Below are positions 38,455 to 51,600 of a DNA stretch of 64,000 nucleotides, piece by piece. Source of the DNA: Akebia trifoliata (lineage: Eukaryota > Streptophyta > Magnoliopsida > Ranunculales > Lardizabalaceae). The stretch's first letter is position 1. Each line of letters starts with the position of its first letter. The translations under genes and the position numbers were made by a program. The notes under the pieces are model-generated. The model saw only the letters and a list, made by a program, of their open reading frames with translations, was not told the DNA's origin and did no database searches. Location of the stretch: the NCBI GenBank assembly GCA_017979445.1, contig CM030715.1, positions 30,539,090-30,603,089 of the forward strand. Direction: 5' to 3'.

Positions 38455-40717
38455 ATGGACTTGAAGTCAAATCATGGTGGCCCTGTTCTCACTGATCCTA
38501 CACCCATAAGCAAATTGAGATTAAGCATTCATTCTAGCCTGATGTACCCTCCACAGGGAGGAGCATTCTCTCCTGGTCTTTATTTAACAATTCCTAGAAA
38601 GAATCCCATAACCGGTAAACTTGATGAAGTGCGTTCTAGCGGTTGGCTAGATGCCATGACATCCTCCTCACCACCTCGGAAGAAGCTGACTAAGGATTTC
38701 AATCTCGAGGTTGCATCAAATGACAGCCATAGTGTTTACCATACCTGGATGGTATGTTACAATTTTTTTTGTTACTTATTTTATTTTATTTTTGAAGGAC
38801 GGGTTTTTTTTTTCCCGAAACAGTTCTTGGGGTTGAGTTATGTTTTTACCCCTTTGTGCAGCTCAAGTATCCGTCAGCACTTACTTCGTTTGAACAAATC
38901 ACGAATTATGCAAAGGGCAAGAGAATTGCATTGTTTTTGGATTATGACGGCACACTTTCACCAATTGTAGATGACCCTGAACGTGCTTTCATGTCTAATT
39001 CTGTAAGAGTCTATTTGTATTCCTTCAGTTATTCAGATGGATTAAAGCATAGAAAACTAGTGTAGTTCTGTTTCTGTACTTTTATTGAAATCAATTAACG
39101 TGTTGTCAGATGCGTGCTACTGTAAAAAACGTTGCAAAGCACTTCCCAACAGCAATAATTAGTGGAAGAAGCCGTGATAAGGTACAGTGTGCCCCTTCGC
39201 TTGATGATATTCTTAGAATCGTTATTGCATTACATCTCTGCATTTCTTGTTTGTTTTCTTATTCTGAGTCTCCGTTTCTAAATACAGACTGTTCTTTATA
39301 CTTTGATTATAATTCAGGTATACGAGTTTATAGGGCTAACCGAACTCTATTATGCTGGTAGTCATGGGATGGACATCATGGGCCCGGTCAAAGACTCTGT
39401 GTCTGTTCATGACCACTTTAATGGTATAAGATCTACTGACAAGCAGGTAAGAGTATAGGTTTCTCATCCTTTCCTATTGAGTTACAGTTGTGCTCTATAT
39501 ATATATTGCTGATCTTCTTTCCCCCTGTATGTAGGGTAAGGAGGTAAATCTATTCCAACCTGCAAGTGAATTTTTACCAATGATCGATGAGGTGAGTAAT
39601 AGCTTTTTATTTAAGGGTATGGCTGTGGAACAAAAAAGGTCTAATCGTTTGTATTATAAAATAAATTGAAGCTGATAGATGTGTGTTGTACGCTTGGGCA
39701 GGTTTTTAGATCCCTTATCGAGCATACTAAAGAAATTAGTGGCGCAAAAGTTGAGAATAATAAATTTTGTGTTTCTGTACATTACCGAAATGTAGATGAG
39801 AAGGTAAAATGGCTGCTTTGATCTCTACAACTGAATTTGACTGTTCAAATTGAATCCTGCATTGCAGCTTATGTGTAGCTTTCAAGTTGAATTTATTTAT
39901 TTTTGTGTTACCTATCAGAATTGGACTACCGTTGCACAGCGTGTCCATGACATTCTTAAAGACTACCCACGTCTGCGACTAACTCATGGGCGGAAGGTAT
40001 TTTACTTAATAGCTTGAAGATTGTTTTGTACTTCATGTTATTTCCCCCCTTCATTTGGTGATACTGTGGTTGTCAATTTTGATCTTGGTTTGGATATTAA
40101 GCTTTTTTTTCTCTGTTGAAAGGTTTTAGAGGTCCGACCAGTTATTAACTGGGACAAGGGGAAAGCTGTGGAATTTCTTCTCGAGTCACTTGGTGGGGTA
40201 ACTCTGCCTCTTGTTGTCCTCTCTGAGTTTTCAATGCAAGAAGACTTGGAATTGTGTATGTAATGTTTTACCTTAAAATGGTGCAGGACTAAGTGAATGT
40301 GAGGATGTGCTCCCCATATATGTTGGAGATGACCGGACAGATGAAGATGCATTTAAGGTAAACACACACACACACACACACACATACATGTTGATGGCGA
40401 TGAGTTTGTGAGCATTTTGTGTCTGAAAAATTCACTAATTATTTTATGGACTGACTAGGTCTTACGGGAGGGGAATCGAGGTTATGGCATTTTGGTGTCG
40501 TCCGTGCCAAAAGAAAGCAATGCCTTTTACTCTCTTAGAGACCCTTCTGAGGTATGAATCACATGATGCCTCTATTTTACATCTAAAATCAGCCATGGGT
40601 AGTGGTGGTAGACAAAAGAAAAATAAGATGATTCTTTATGATTTGCAGGTGATGAGATTTCTCAAGTCTCTGGTGAGATGGAAGGAGTCAAGTGATGGGG
40701 GTATAAGTAATAAATAA
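38455..40717 (+). CDS. TPP: Trehalose-6-phosphate phosphatase (11 coding exons)
   Basis: Removes phosphate from trehalose 6-phosphate, a sugar-status signal, yielding trehalose. Coding exons: 38455-38751, 38862-39002, 39110-39181, 39318-39446, 39535-39591, 39702-39803, 39919-39996, 40123-40192, 40287-40357, 40459-40551 and 40649-40717; all introns are GT..AG and the frame is intact, giving 392 residues, the usual plant length. HAD-family motifs: nucleophile Asp126 and acid Asp128 in [22 protein letters not shown] at 164-170; [10 protein letters not shown] from 329. The N-terminus has the plant-specific leader phrase [19 protein letters not shown], resembling the TPPA/F/G group. The substrate-binding [12 protein letters not shown] is present. 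A (CA)n run at 40362-40384 follows the donor site of the tenth coding exon. Confidence 0.96.
40362..40384. repeat. (CA)n microsatellite in a TPP intron
   Basis: About 11 CA units immediately after the donor gtaa of the tenth coding exon, close enough to the splice site for length changes to matter. Confidence 0.9.
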
Positions 40718-42636
40718 AGATGATATGCGTACATAATAAATATATTATATGGCTCTAATGGAAATTGGTTGCAAAATAAATCAAGGGTTGGGAATGGAGA
40801 ATGGGAGGTGGTGTTGCTGCTCTCTCAACTGGAAAGGAATTGTTATTTGTTGTGGATGTTTGTTCTCTGTTAGTTATCTTTTTTTTTTTTTTTTAAATCT
40901 CCATGTAAAACCTTCCCATCTCATCTCATCATGGCTCTCTAGTGGGTGATGCCCATTTCTTGTATTAATTTTATTTGTTCTTTCTTTCTTTTAAGCAATT
41001 TTGGCCCCGAAGGTTCCCTATTATATATGGGACCTCTATTTATATATATAAGGTTGCTTGTGTCAGAAAGCACCACCTTCTTTTAAGCTTTGAAGTTGCA
41101 TCTTTGTTATACAAGTTAAAATGGTTAGTGGGAGATCAGGTGATATAGTGGAGGAGAGCTTGATCAACTACTAAACAACAACCACCTACTAAGAGAATGA
41201 TCCATGATTGATTCATTAAATCATTCAAAAAGAAATGTGCATGTGCTCGAGACATCTTACCCACATTATATTCATTATCCCAAACCATGACCTCTATTGA
41301 TGTAGCTTTTCGACTATATAGAAAAGGAACAGCTTTTAGGAAATTTCATCGGAGACTAGCTATTATGAGAGATGGAGGTAATATGTAACTTGGTCTATAT
41401 TCCAAGTGATCAGTGTTGAAGGAGTCATGCAGTATTAAAGTGTTTCTCAATTTGAGGGACAAATCTAAATGAAAATGACATTCATTCAATCAAAGTAAAG
41501 CCATGGCAACCTGAATTTTTATCCCCTATGTAATCTTGTTTGATTACATAAGGGTTTTTTTATATTATAAATTATTATGATATTATTATTATTTTGCTAT
41601 TTTCAAAAGACTCACTCAATTGATGTGGCATCTGCGTGGAGTCGTAGTTTTTTTTTTTTTTTTCTAAGGATGGCGGAGGGAAAATATCTTTGGTCCTATA
41701 TTGTTGAGTGAATTTTGAATATCTTATTTCAAGTCCGTTTTATCACGATTCTTTTAAAAAATGTATAACTTTTTTTGAAATTATCTATTGATAAATTACA
41801 TTGCCACACCAACTTTTACTTACAACAAATCAAATCTTTTGAAATAATTGTTTTAAGCATAAAAATGGATGGATTTTATGAAATTCAAGTGATCCGAATC
41901 TGAATTTAGTTGGGAATGATAACCCTTGATTTGAATTAGATAAGGCTTCATAAACATGAATAATATATTGTTTTTTGAAAATTATATTTTTCATAATATC
42001 TTTTATCCACTTTTTTAATATAAAATTAATTCTTATAAAATAAAAGAATTATAATGATAAAATCAATATTTATAACAATTAGAAAAGAAATACAGCAAAC
42101 AAAATGTAAACCGTCCGGAGTTATATCCGACATCGACCCGAAGGGGCGAATCTAGATTTACTAAAGCAAAATAATTTTAGCTAACAGCAGCTCTCTTATT
42201 ATTTTATGCGGATTTAAAAAAAAAATTCCTTCCCATTTACGTCTGGATCCGTGGGCGATTGACAAACTTTTGTGAGAGCGGCGAAGCATACAATGATGAA
42301 TGATGACACGTCCCTGTTCAAACCCAAACTTATCCAATCTCTCTCTCTCTCTCTCCCCTTGGGATCATCGAGAGACTGATTCTCCAAATACGAAACTTAC
42401 AAAAATGCCCAAATGTTCCCTGAAATTTCAATTCCAAGGTTCAGTACTAGAAACTGTATTTGTAAGATGGCAATGTTGATAATTTAACAAACTACAAGGG
42501 TGACAAAACTTCTCTTCAGATACTTGGAACTCACTTGTCGTCGTTACTCTCGAGTCTCGACTAACCTCCATTAAAGAGCTTCTCTCAGCTTAGTTTCACA
42601 TTCCCATTCTTTCCTCTCTCTCTCTCTGAAATCGAA
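40718..42636. other. Intergenic between TPP and transaldolase
   Basis: The TPP 3' region contains AATAAA-like signals (about 40736). The stretch 41500-42200 is AT-rich and featureless. The transaldolase promoter side has CT microsatellites at about 42340-42357 and 42614-42628. No other gene is supported. Confidence 0.55.
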
Positions 42637-45600
42637 ATGTCGGCCTCGTTGCCATCTCAATCATCAGCAGTTCTCTTCACATCGAGAAGAAAATGCAGGT
42701 TTTCAATCCGATCGACTTCACCAAATCTTCTCTTCAAATTTCAGAGATCGTTCCCTCAAATCCGAGCTTCGTTCAGCAACGCTTCGTCTTCTCTCGATTC
42801 TGGTTCTCTCTCTCTCTCTCTCTGATCTTAATGATCGATTTCTTGAAGGTTCAAGGATTTAATTTCATTAAATCTGAACTTATATATAGGTTTAAGCACT
42901 GAATTAGACGCTGTTTCGAACTTAAGCGAGATCGTCCCTGATACTGTCGTTTTTGACGATTTCGAACGGTAATAATTTCATGACGAAGACTTTCATTTCT
43001 CCTCCTTTTAATAAGAATTAATTTGGGAAAATTAATTTAATTATTCGAATTGTAGATTTCCACCTACTGCCGCAACTGTTAGTTCGTCTTTGCTTCTAGG
43101 TATTTGTAGTCTTCCAGATACTAAATTTAAGGTGAGGGTTTAATTTCTTGAACATTTCATATAACTTTTCTTGAGAAAAGGTTTGATTTTGAAGGATTTT
43201 GTTCTGTAGAGCGCTATAGAGACCGCTCTCGCAGATTCTGAGTGTTATGGGGAAGAGAATCCCAGTCTTCGATTGTCCTGTTTCTTTAACAAGGTTCGTC
43301 TTTCTTTTCTGTGGTTAAATTGCATTTGGATTCGTCTGTGTTAATGAGAATTGACAATTATTGATGGGGTTTGCAGGCTTTAGTGAATGTTGGAGGTGAT
43401 CTGGCAAGATTGGTTCCTGGTCGTGTTTCGACTGAAGTGGATGCCCGTTTGTCTTACGACACACAAGGCATTGTTAGGAAGGTATTGGATTGATAGATTT
43501 TTATATTTCAATCCATAGATTTCTGTGCTATCTTGATTTGTAGGTTGGCACTGTTAGGAATTTGTAACTTAGGTCAATTTCATTGTCTGGTTGATCTTTG
43601 TGATCATTTGGTTATTACATGTTTCTTTACCCTCTCGGGACTATTCTTGGAGTCCCTTGAATTCATTCAGTTGTTGCAAAATGCTTGAACTGACAACTCT
43701 TTGGTTCCATCTCAAGTGTCCTTCCTAAGCCACCTAAACTAGAGAGTTTCTATTATTCGATGTATAGACAATAAATAACAAGAGAAAAATTAGGGATTGG
43801 TTTTTAGCACTGGGCCTTGGACTCAACCTTGTTATTGGCTATTCATATCTTGAGGTGACATGCATACAATCTAGAGCAACTCTGAGTTTAGTTACACATA
43901 TTCGTTTGTGATTCTGTCTTTTTTAGTCTTCCCTCATGGAATTAAAATTTTGGTACATATTTTAGGTTTTGCATCCTACAGTATTGCCTAGAAAAAAAGA
44001 TACCACCAACTGGCTCCTGCAAATAAATATGTTTTTAGTATCTAGGTACATGAACTGTTAAAGAGTTTTTTATTAATCTGATAAGATTCTTGATTTCTTT
44101 ATTTAATGCAATGTATTCTATCGTAATATCTAGGTACATGAACTGTTGAAGATGTATAATGACATTGAGGTCCCTCTGGAGCGCCTGCTGTTCAAAATTC
44201 CTTCTACTTGGCAAGTAAGTATCTGAGAAAGCAAAATGCCCGAGCTTGGTTGTTTTCCTAATTTCCTTGTTAAGAAAATCAATTGCTTATTCGTGTTAGC
44301 TGATATTTCCTTTCATTTCCATGTGGATCATTAGTTCTTGCTCTTTTATTCAGGGAATAGAGGCCTCAAGATTACTGGAATCTGAAGGCATACAGACCCA
44401 CATGACATTTGTTTACAGGTAATATGCAAGGGAATATGATGTATCGAGAAGTTTCCCTTTACAACAATAGAAAAAAAAAAGTATGTATTTGTTGGAATAG
44501 AGTGCTCCACTCTAGCAGATCAATTCCAAGAAACTACAGGTAACGATAGCAACGAAAGAAGAGAATTTGAGAAAAAATAAGCAACCAATCAAAGACAAGA
44601 ACTTACATTGTTCACCATTAAGTGCTACACCCATGGGGGCCGATGATTGAGAGCTTCACTATGAATCCTAAGCAAATATAAGAGATCACTTTTTTCCCTG
44701 CTCCCAAAGCCCTCAATTCAGCTCTCACAAACAACTCTAAACCACAGTAGAATTCCTAGAGCATCTCTGGAACATCTTCTAAAACTCTGATACTGTCCCA
44801 AAAGCTAGAGGTCTCAATTGTGTACTCATTCATATCCTCTATTGTTGAGGGGAAAAGGGCCCAAGTCCTATTTGCATCGGTACATCTGTGAATTCTTTCG
44901 GGCAAGTCTAATGTGGATCAACTGTCCAACAATTGACCCTTGATGTGGTTGACCATTGAACAACCGATCCCACCAAAATCGCCCTCCCTTTCTATTCTGT
45001 GTGTCTTTGTGTTCAATTCAAGACACCACACGGTAATCTCTACCTTGGCTTGAAATCATGAATGAGTCGCACCAGAGTTGTCCCTGAACCTCCATCACCT
45101 GTTCGGTGCCCAATCATCTGTGTAGATGATTTACCAAGCGTGAGTCACTCTTGAATTTTTTTTTGTTGAAACTGCTTTTGTAATCACATATGCATGTGTG
45201 AGCCTTTCGTGAATTGACTCCACTTGCAATAACTTTCTTGCCTCAAAAGTCCGTTAAGCTTTACCACCTCCATGCCTAGCTTAAGACTAGCTCTACTTGT
45301 ATTCAATGTTGTTCTCCTCTGTAATGTGTATAAGGTCCCTCTCTGAACTCTGCTTATGACCATTGAAACATCTTCCTTATCCATGACAATTTTGTTACCT
45401 TAATCGATTCAAAGCTATTTTTTCTTTGGCTTCGTTCTTGTTACCATGTCTACTACCTGAGAATCATTACCCAAACTCCTTTTCCTTGATGCTTTTCAGA
45501 ATCTGTTCCTATGACCATATTGTTACAATTCTGCTCTATGGAAAGGATTCCATTGAGAGTAGAGAGACCCCATAACATTTTCCAACTCAATGGAATCGTT

Positions 45601-48600
45601 TCCATAAGGAAGCATTATAACAATATGCTCATAGTACAGGTCTCGATTTCCTTCAACCTATACCGATTCCCTACAATCCTATGAGCTTGTCCGAGAGAAG
45701 AATGGTATAAGGGAGAACAGGAAAGATGATAGTCAATTAGCTCTGGTTTCATTAGTCCCTTCTCAGATAACAAGGAAGGGGGAAGTTGCTAATCGTACAG
45801 AGGTATATAGCGATGGAAATTGGGCAGACAGGGGTATGAGTGAGCCGATAGTGGATAGTCATGAGGAAGGGATAGTCAGGACAGAGTTGGAGACGGTAGA
45901 ATGGCTAGTCAACGAAGCGCTGAATTTGGCAGAAGACTTTGGTCTGGTTCCAGAGACGGAGGAGAAGGAGTCTTCCCTAATATTGAGAGTGGCTGTTGGG
46001 GACCGACGAGAAAGAAATATTTTAGAAGAGGAATTCAAACGCGTTAATCATGTGTTGGGAATTGAGGAGGTAAATGACCAGATGGACTATGAGAAATCCC
46101 AAGAAATCCGAAGCTATAGGGACGGCGAGAATAATGAAGTAGCGGTGGTCGCACCCTTGGAGATGATAAGGAGCTGTATTAGACCTAGAGCGGATAAGGT
46201 GTTGGTCAGGTTGGAGAGGAGGTAGGTGTCTCAATCAGGTTTGGGTCTTTGTGAGGTGTCCAATGTCGCTTAAAATTTTATCTTGGAATGTTAGGGGTTT
46301 GGGGGATAGGAGAAAGAGGGCAGCTGTGAAAGCTTTTATTAGAAATAAAAATCCTCTTATTGTCACGCTTCAGGAATCGAAGTTAGCTAGTTGTGATGAT
46401 AAGGTTATTAAGGAGATTTGGGGGAGAAACATTGATTGGATTGCCCTCCCTGCGCTAGGCTCAGCCGGTGGCATTCTTATGATGTGGAAAAAGGATTGGA
46501 TCCAAGTGACAGACAAATTAGTAGGGGCTTTCTCGATTTCTATTAAGTGTAGGAAAAGCAACGAAGATTTTCAGTGGGTGTTCTCAGGGATTTATGGCCC
46601 GACCATTAATAAGGAAAGAGCACAATTTTGGGAGGAACTTGAAGATGTGGCGGGATACTGGGAAGAACCTTGGGTTCTGGGTGGGGATTTCAATGTCACC
46701 AGATTTACTCATGAGAAGAACAGGGGATCGAACATTTCTAAGGGGATGAGAAATTTCAATGAATTTATAGGTCGACACTGTTTAATGGATTTCCCTCTTC
46801 TGGGTAGACGATTCACATGGTCTAACAACCAAGGTAATTCTAGGATGTCCAGATTAGATAGGTTCTTGGTGGATACTGTGTGGGAGGATAAGTTCCATAA
46901 TGTGATCGAGTTAGCCAGTTCTAGCCCAGTTTCTGATCATACCCCAATCTTTCTGGAAGCAGGCCAGCCAAGACGACACCCTCTTCCGTTCAAATTTGAG
47001 AACATGTGGCTGGTTCAACCCAACTTCTTAGATCTCATTAGGAATTGGTGGAATGAGTGCCCTTCTGTAGGTAAATCGGGATCCGTGTTCAAAAGAAAGC
47101 TCAAATTTTTGAAAGACAAATTAAAGGTTTGGAACAAAGAAGTTTTGGGGAGCATTGATGGGAAAAAAAATGAGATTTTGACGAATATTGAAACCTTGGA
47201 TAAGAAAGAGGAAGAAAGGGGTCTGAATTTGGATGAAAGAAGTAAGAGAATGGAGTTGAAATCAGAGTTCCAAAGAGTGGCGCTCATGGAGGAGATAAGT
47301 TGGAAACAAAAGTCGAGGGTCAAATGGTTGAAAGAGGGGGATAATAATACAAAATTTTTTCACAAAGTTGCCAATTTTCATAGAAGAAGTAATCAGATTG
47401 ACAATCTCAATATCAAAGACGTCTTGAGGGTTGGAGAGGAGGAAGTTAGGGAAGGGGTGGTGAGCTTTTACAAAGATTTGTATGAGGAGAAGGAGTCCTT
47501 AAGGCCGCGACCAGATAATCTTGAGTTCAGGTCCTTGAATCAAGAAGATAGGGGTTGGCTAGAAAGACAGATAGGAGAGGAGGAGGTTAGATCAGTTCTT
47601 TTCTCGATGAGTGGGGATAAGGCGCCGGGTCCGGATGGCTTTAATATGGAATTCTTCAAGCATTGTTGGGATATTGTCTCGAGAGACTTTATGGAGGTTA
47701 TTAAGGAGTTACAAGAAAAGAAGTGTTTGGATTATAGCTTGAATAGCACTTTCGTTGCTTTGATCCCTAAGAAAGCCGGGGCGGACAAGTTAGAAGACTT
47801 TAGACCCATTAGTTTAGTGAGCTCGGTGTACAAGATCATATCCAAAGTTCTAGCATCTCGGTTGAAAACTGTTTTACCTAGTCTGATCGGGGACGAGCAA
47901 GGGGCGTTCATTAGAGGAAGACAAATTCTAGATGGAGTTTTGATGGCTAACGAGTGTCTTGACTCTAGGATTAAGAACAAGAAAGAAGGAATGTTAGGGA
48001 AGATTGATTTGAGAAAAGCTTATGATCACGTGAATTGGGACTTCTTAGAGTATATGATGGGGAGGATGGGCTTTGGAGAGAGGTGGATTAGTTGGATAAT
48101 GAAATGTGTCACTACGGTGTCTTATTCGATTCTTGTCAATGGGAGTCCGGCAGGTTTTTTTAGGGGTTCGAGAGGGTTAAGGCAAGGGGACCCCTTGTCC
48201 CCATTTTTGTTCCTCATTATAGCCGAAGCCTTGGGTAGATTGTTTAGAAGAGCGGTTGACTTAGGAAAGCTTTCGGGGTTTAGGGTGAATGACGGTCCAT
48301 TGATATCTCATCTACAGTTTGCAGACGATACACTAGTTTTTCTGGAGAATTCAAGGGATCAGGTGAGGGTGCTTCGCGTGTTGTTATGTTGCTTTGAGGC
48401 TATGTCAGGTTTACACATAAATTTGCAAAAAAGTAAGCTCTTCGGGGTAGGAGAGGTGAATGATATTCATTTGTTGGCCACAACGTTGGGCTGTGGGTAT
48501 GATACCCTGCCCACGTCTTATCTGGGATTACCATTGGGAGCACCCTATAATAGTATCAAAATTTGGGATGGTGTGATTGAGAAACTGGAGAAAAGGTTGA

Positions 48601-51600
48601 GCACTTGGAAGGCCAATTATTTGTCAAAAGGAGGGAAAGTTACATTAATCAAAAGCACTTTAACGAGTATTCCGATTTACTTTCTATCGTTGTTCACGCT
48701 TCCAAGGTCTGTCGAAATTAGAATGGAAAGACTTATGAGGAATTTTTTGTGGAATGATAGGAATGGGAGGGGGAAGTATCATTTGGTTAGCTGGAAAGTG
48801 ATTTGCAAACCTAAGGAGAACGGGGGGCTAGGCATTAGGGGGCTTAGGTTAGCTAATAGAGCTCTTTTAGGAAAATGGTTGTGGAGATTCGGTGAGGAGA
48901 GGGGTAGTTTGTGGAGGAAGGTTATTAGGGCCAAATATGGGGAGAAGAGGTTAGGATGGTTTAGTGGCGAGTGCAAAGATTCGTACGGGTGTAGTGTGTG
49001 GAGAGGGATTCTTAAAGTGAGCGAGGACTTCGAGAAAGGGATTAGGTTTAAGGCGGGTGTGGGAGATAAAATCAGATTTTGGGAGGATAAATGGTGTGGT
49101 ACATCGCCCCTGGCAACTCAATTTCCGTCTTTGTACACCTGTTCTAGGAAGAAGAACTGCTCTATTCGGCATTGTTTGATTCGCAACGAGTCCGGCCCGA
49201 CTTGGGATTTGGGATTCAGGAGAAACTTTAATGATTGGGAGCTAACTGAGGTGACATCTTTCCTTGATCTTCTGCATACGTTTCATCTTAATGATAGTGA
49301 TCAGGATAAATGGGAGTGGATAAGGGCTAAGGATTTGAGATTCTCGGTCAGGTCCTTCTATGACTGGCTTTTTCCCAGTGCAGAGCGATCCATATCGGGT
49401 TCCATCATATGGTCTAGGTTGGTTCCATCTAAAATATCCTTTTTTGTTTGGTTAGCATCCCTTGGTAGGATTCTTACGTTGGATAATTTGATTGTGCGGG
49501 GTTGGATCACTCCCAATTGTTGTCCCATTTGTTTGAAAGATGGAGAGTCTGTGGATCATTTGCTAATCCATTGTTCTTTTTCTTATAATATTTGGTCTAC
49601 TTTCTTTGGTCTCTTCAATATTAATTGGGTCCTTCCTCGTAATTTCTCCTCGTTGTTAGTAGAATGGACCAGTACTGCTTTTCACACCAGAAAACGGATC
49701 CTGTGGGCTGTTCTCCCCTCAGCTATTGCTTGGGGGGTTTGGATCGAGCGTAATAACAGAGTATTCAATAACAGGATTAACAGCGTTCATGCTACTTTCT
49801 TGGAGATCTTGGGTTTTTTATACCTGTGGTCGAGACAGAGTATAGAGTTTGCAGGGACTACTTTTGAGGACTTTGTTTTTAGATGGCATTCCTTATGTAA
49901 TTATTAATGTTGTAATTTTCTTTTTTTGTTTTTTTCGAGAAGCTCTCTCGGCCTCCATGTATTTTGTTTGCCTTTTTTCAATATATTATACTTCTCAAAA
50001 AAAAACAATATGCTCATAGGACGAGGGAAGAGAGGACATGAGAATAAGTTCCTTATCTTCATCCTCCATGTTAACACAAATGCTTAGCGATTCAAAGATA
50101 ATCCAATTGAATTTTTATTCAGTTGCTCAGAAATACCAGTATCTTTCTGTATCCCAAAGTCTGTACAGCTGCTGCTTAAGTTACAACTAATTTGTCAATA
50201 AAACTTAAGCAGTACAACTAATATGTGAGCAAGCTCAGCGTGTACCAAACTGTCAAACTTTTCCTAAAGCTTCTTCTTCACAATCCTCTCACATCACAAT
50301 GTACAAGGTTTCCTTTGAATTGTATTTCTCCCAATCGACACTCAACATCTTTGTAGGTTATACCTTCAGACCCCTCAATGCCTTGTGTAAATCCTATGGT
50401 TCTCCCCATCGAATTTCTCGTCTAAAACTGTGTGCTCAATTCCTTTGCTGACATCCTGGTTCAAAATCTTGTGTGGTCTTCTTACCAAAGATATGATCTT
50501 CTAGAGCTTTTAACCAAGCTTTGATACCTTGTTGGAATAGAGTTCCCCAGCACAATGGAATAAAACCGAGAAACTGCAAACATAAGAAATAGAAAAATAA
50601 AAAATAACATAAGACACTCGAATTTATGTTGTTCACCATCTATGTTCACAGGATAGCATTTTGTTGCATGCATATCATAGTCTGTGATATCTCTCTGTAA
50701 GATGTATTGGTATAGAGGTCAGGATAAAGGATGAATGGGATTGGAGTGCTATTGTACGAATCAGCCATCTCCATAGTTATTTTGGAGCTACAGTTTATGT
50801 TTTGTAGTTTTTTATCTTCTTTTTCAGTCATTTGGGTCAATAGTGGTTAACGGTCTTTTTGTGGTGATAAATTTCTTCCCCTTTATCCCTCATCTTATGC
50901 TAATTTAAAATTTAATTACAATTTTTTTATATCTGATTATTACATGATCTTATAATTGCTTCTTCAGCTTTTCTCAAGCAGCAGCTGCAGCCCAAGCTGG
51001 TGCTTCTGTCATCCAGATATTTGTTGGTCGAATTAGGGTAAAATTTATGTCCAGATGTGCATTGCATTTCAAATTCTGTTAAAAGAGATATAAAACTTTA
51101 TAAATAAATTTTTTTCTTCAGGACTGGGCTCGCAATCATTCTGGTGATCCTGAGATAGAAGCTGCTTGCAGAAGGGGAGAAGATCCTGGCTTGGCTTTGG
51201 TTAGCTTCTAGTTGATGTTTGATCTTTTAATCCTCAGTTTGCAAGTGTATACATATTTCCTGGAAGAGTCTGCATCATTCTTTAAAAGTTTAAATAATTT
51301 GTGCTTTGTTTTAATAGAAAATTAGAGCACACTTCCAACCAATAATCAATTAGAAACACTTGTATGTATTCTAGTACAAAAGCACCGATTGGTGCTGCTG
51401 TTAAATCTTGAACATTTCACTTTTGTATAAATAATGATGTAACTAATGGAACTGGTTATTTAGATTTAGGGACTGTTCATAGACTTATCTCTAGAGTCCT
51501 TTATTTTAGATTTTTGTAATAGGTATTTCTTTTCTATTTTCTTAAATTATTATAGATTTTTATATCAGGATTTCTTTTAGGAGGAAAAAAATATTTTTAA

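Larger units (their letters stand above)
45635..50003 (+). mobile_element. L1-type LINE, 5'-truncated, intact ORF2
   Basis: Inserted in the same orientation as the host gene. It is flanked by a perfect 16 bp duplication, aacaatatgctcatag (45619-45634 and 50004-50019), and ends in an A-run after ttatacttctc. Length is 4.4 kb. It starts inside ORF1, without a promoter leader, the usual result of incomplete reverse transcription. A perfect target duplication and an undamaged 1214-residue ORF2 indicate a young insertion. The terminal A-run overlaps the start of the duplication by a few bases. Confidence 0.93.
44490..50900 (-). mobile_element. Decayed LTR retrotransposon in transaldolase intron 7
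   Basis: The phrase tgttggaatagag marks two related, badly diverged blocks at 44490 and 50530, each followed by a gttcaccat motif. Just left of the second one, gctttgatacct is the reverse complement of a tRNA-Met-type primer site (aggtatcaaagc), so the element lies on the minus strand with its 5' LTR on the right. A polypyrimidine tract (ccctccctttc, near 44985) could be its polypurine tract on that strand. Coding sequence is ruined. It was later split by the LINE at 45635-50003. The outer limits are approximate, and Copia type is a guess from LTR style. Confidence 0.5.

Noticed and set aside
45184..45384. 66-codon minus-strand frame with RGTLYT, possible Copia integrase remnant
   Set aside because: Too short and too weak to call a domain; it only mildly supports the decayed LTR element around it.
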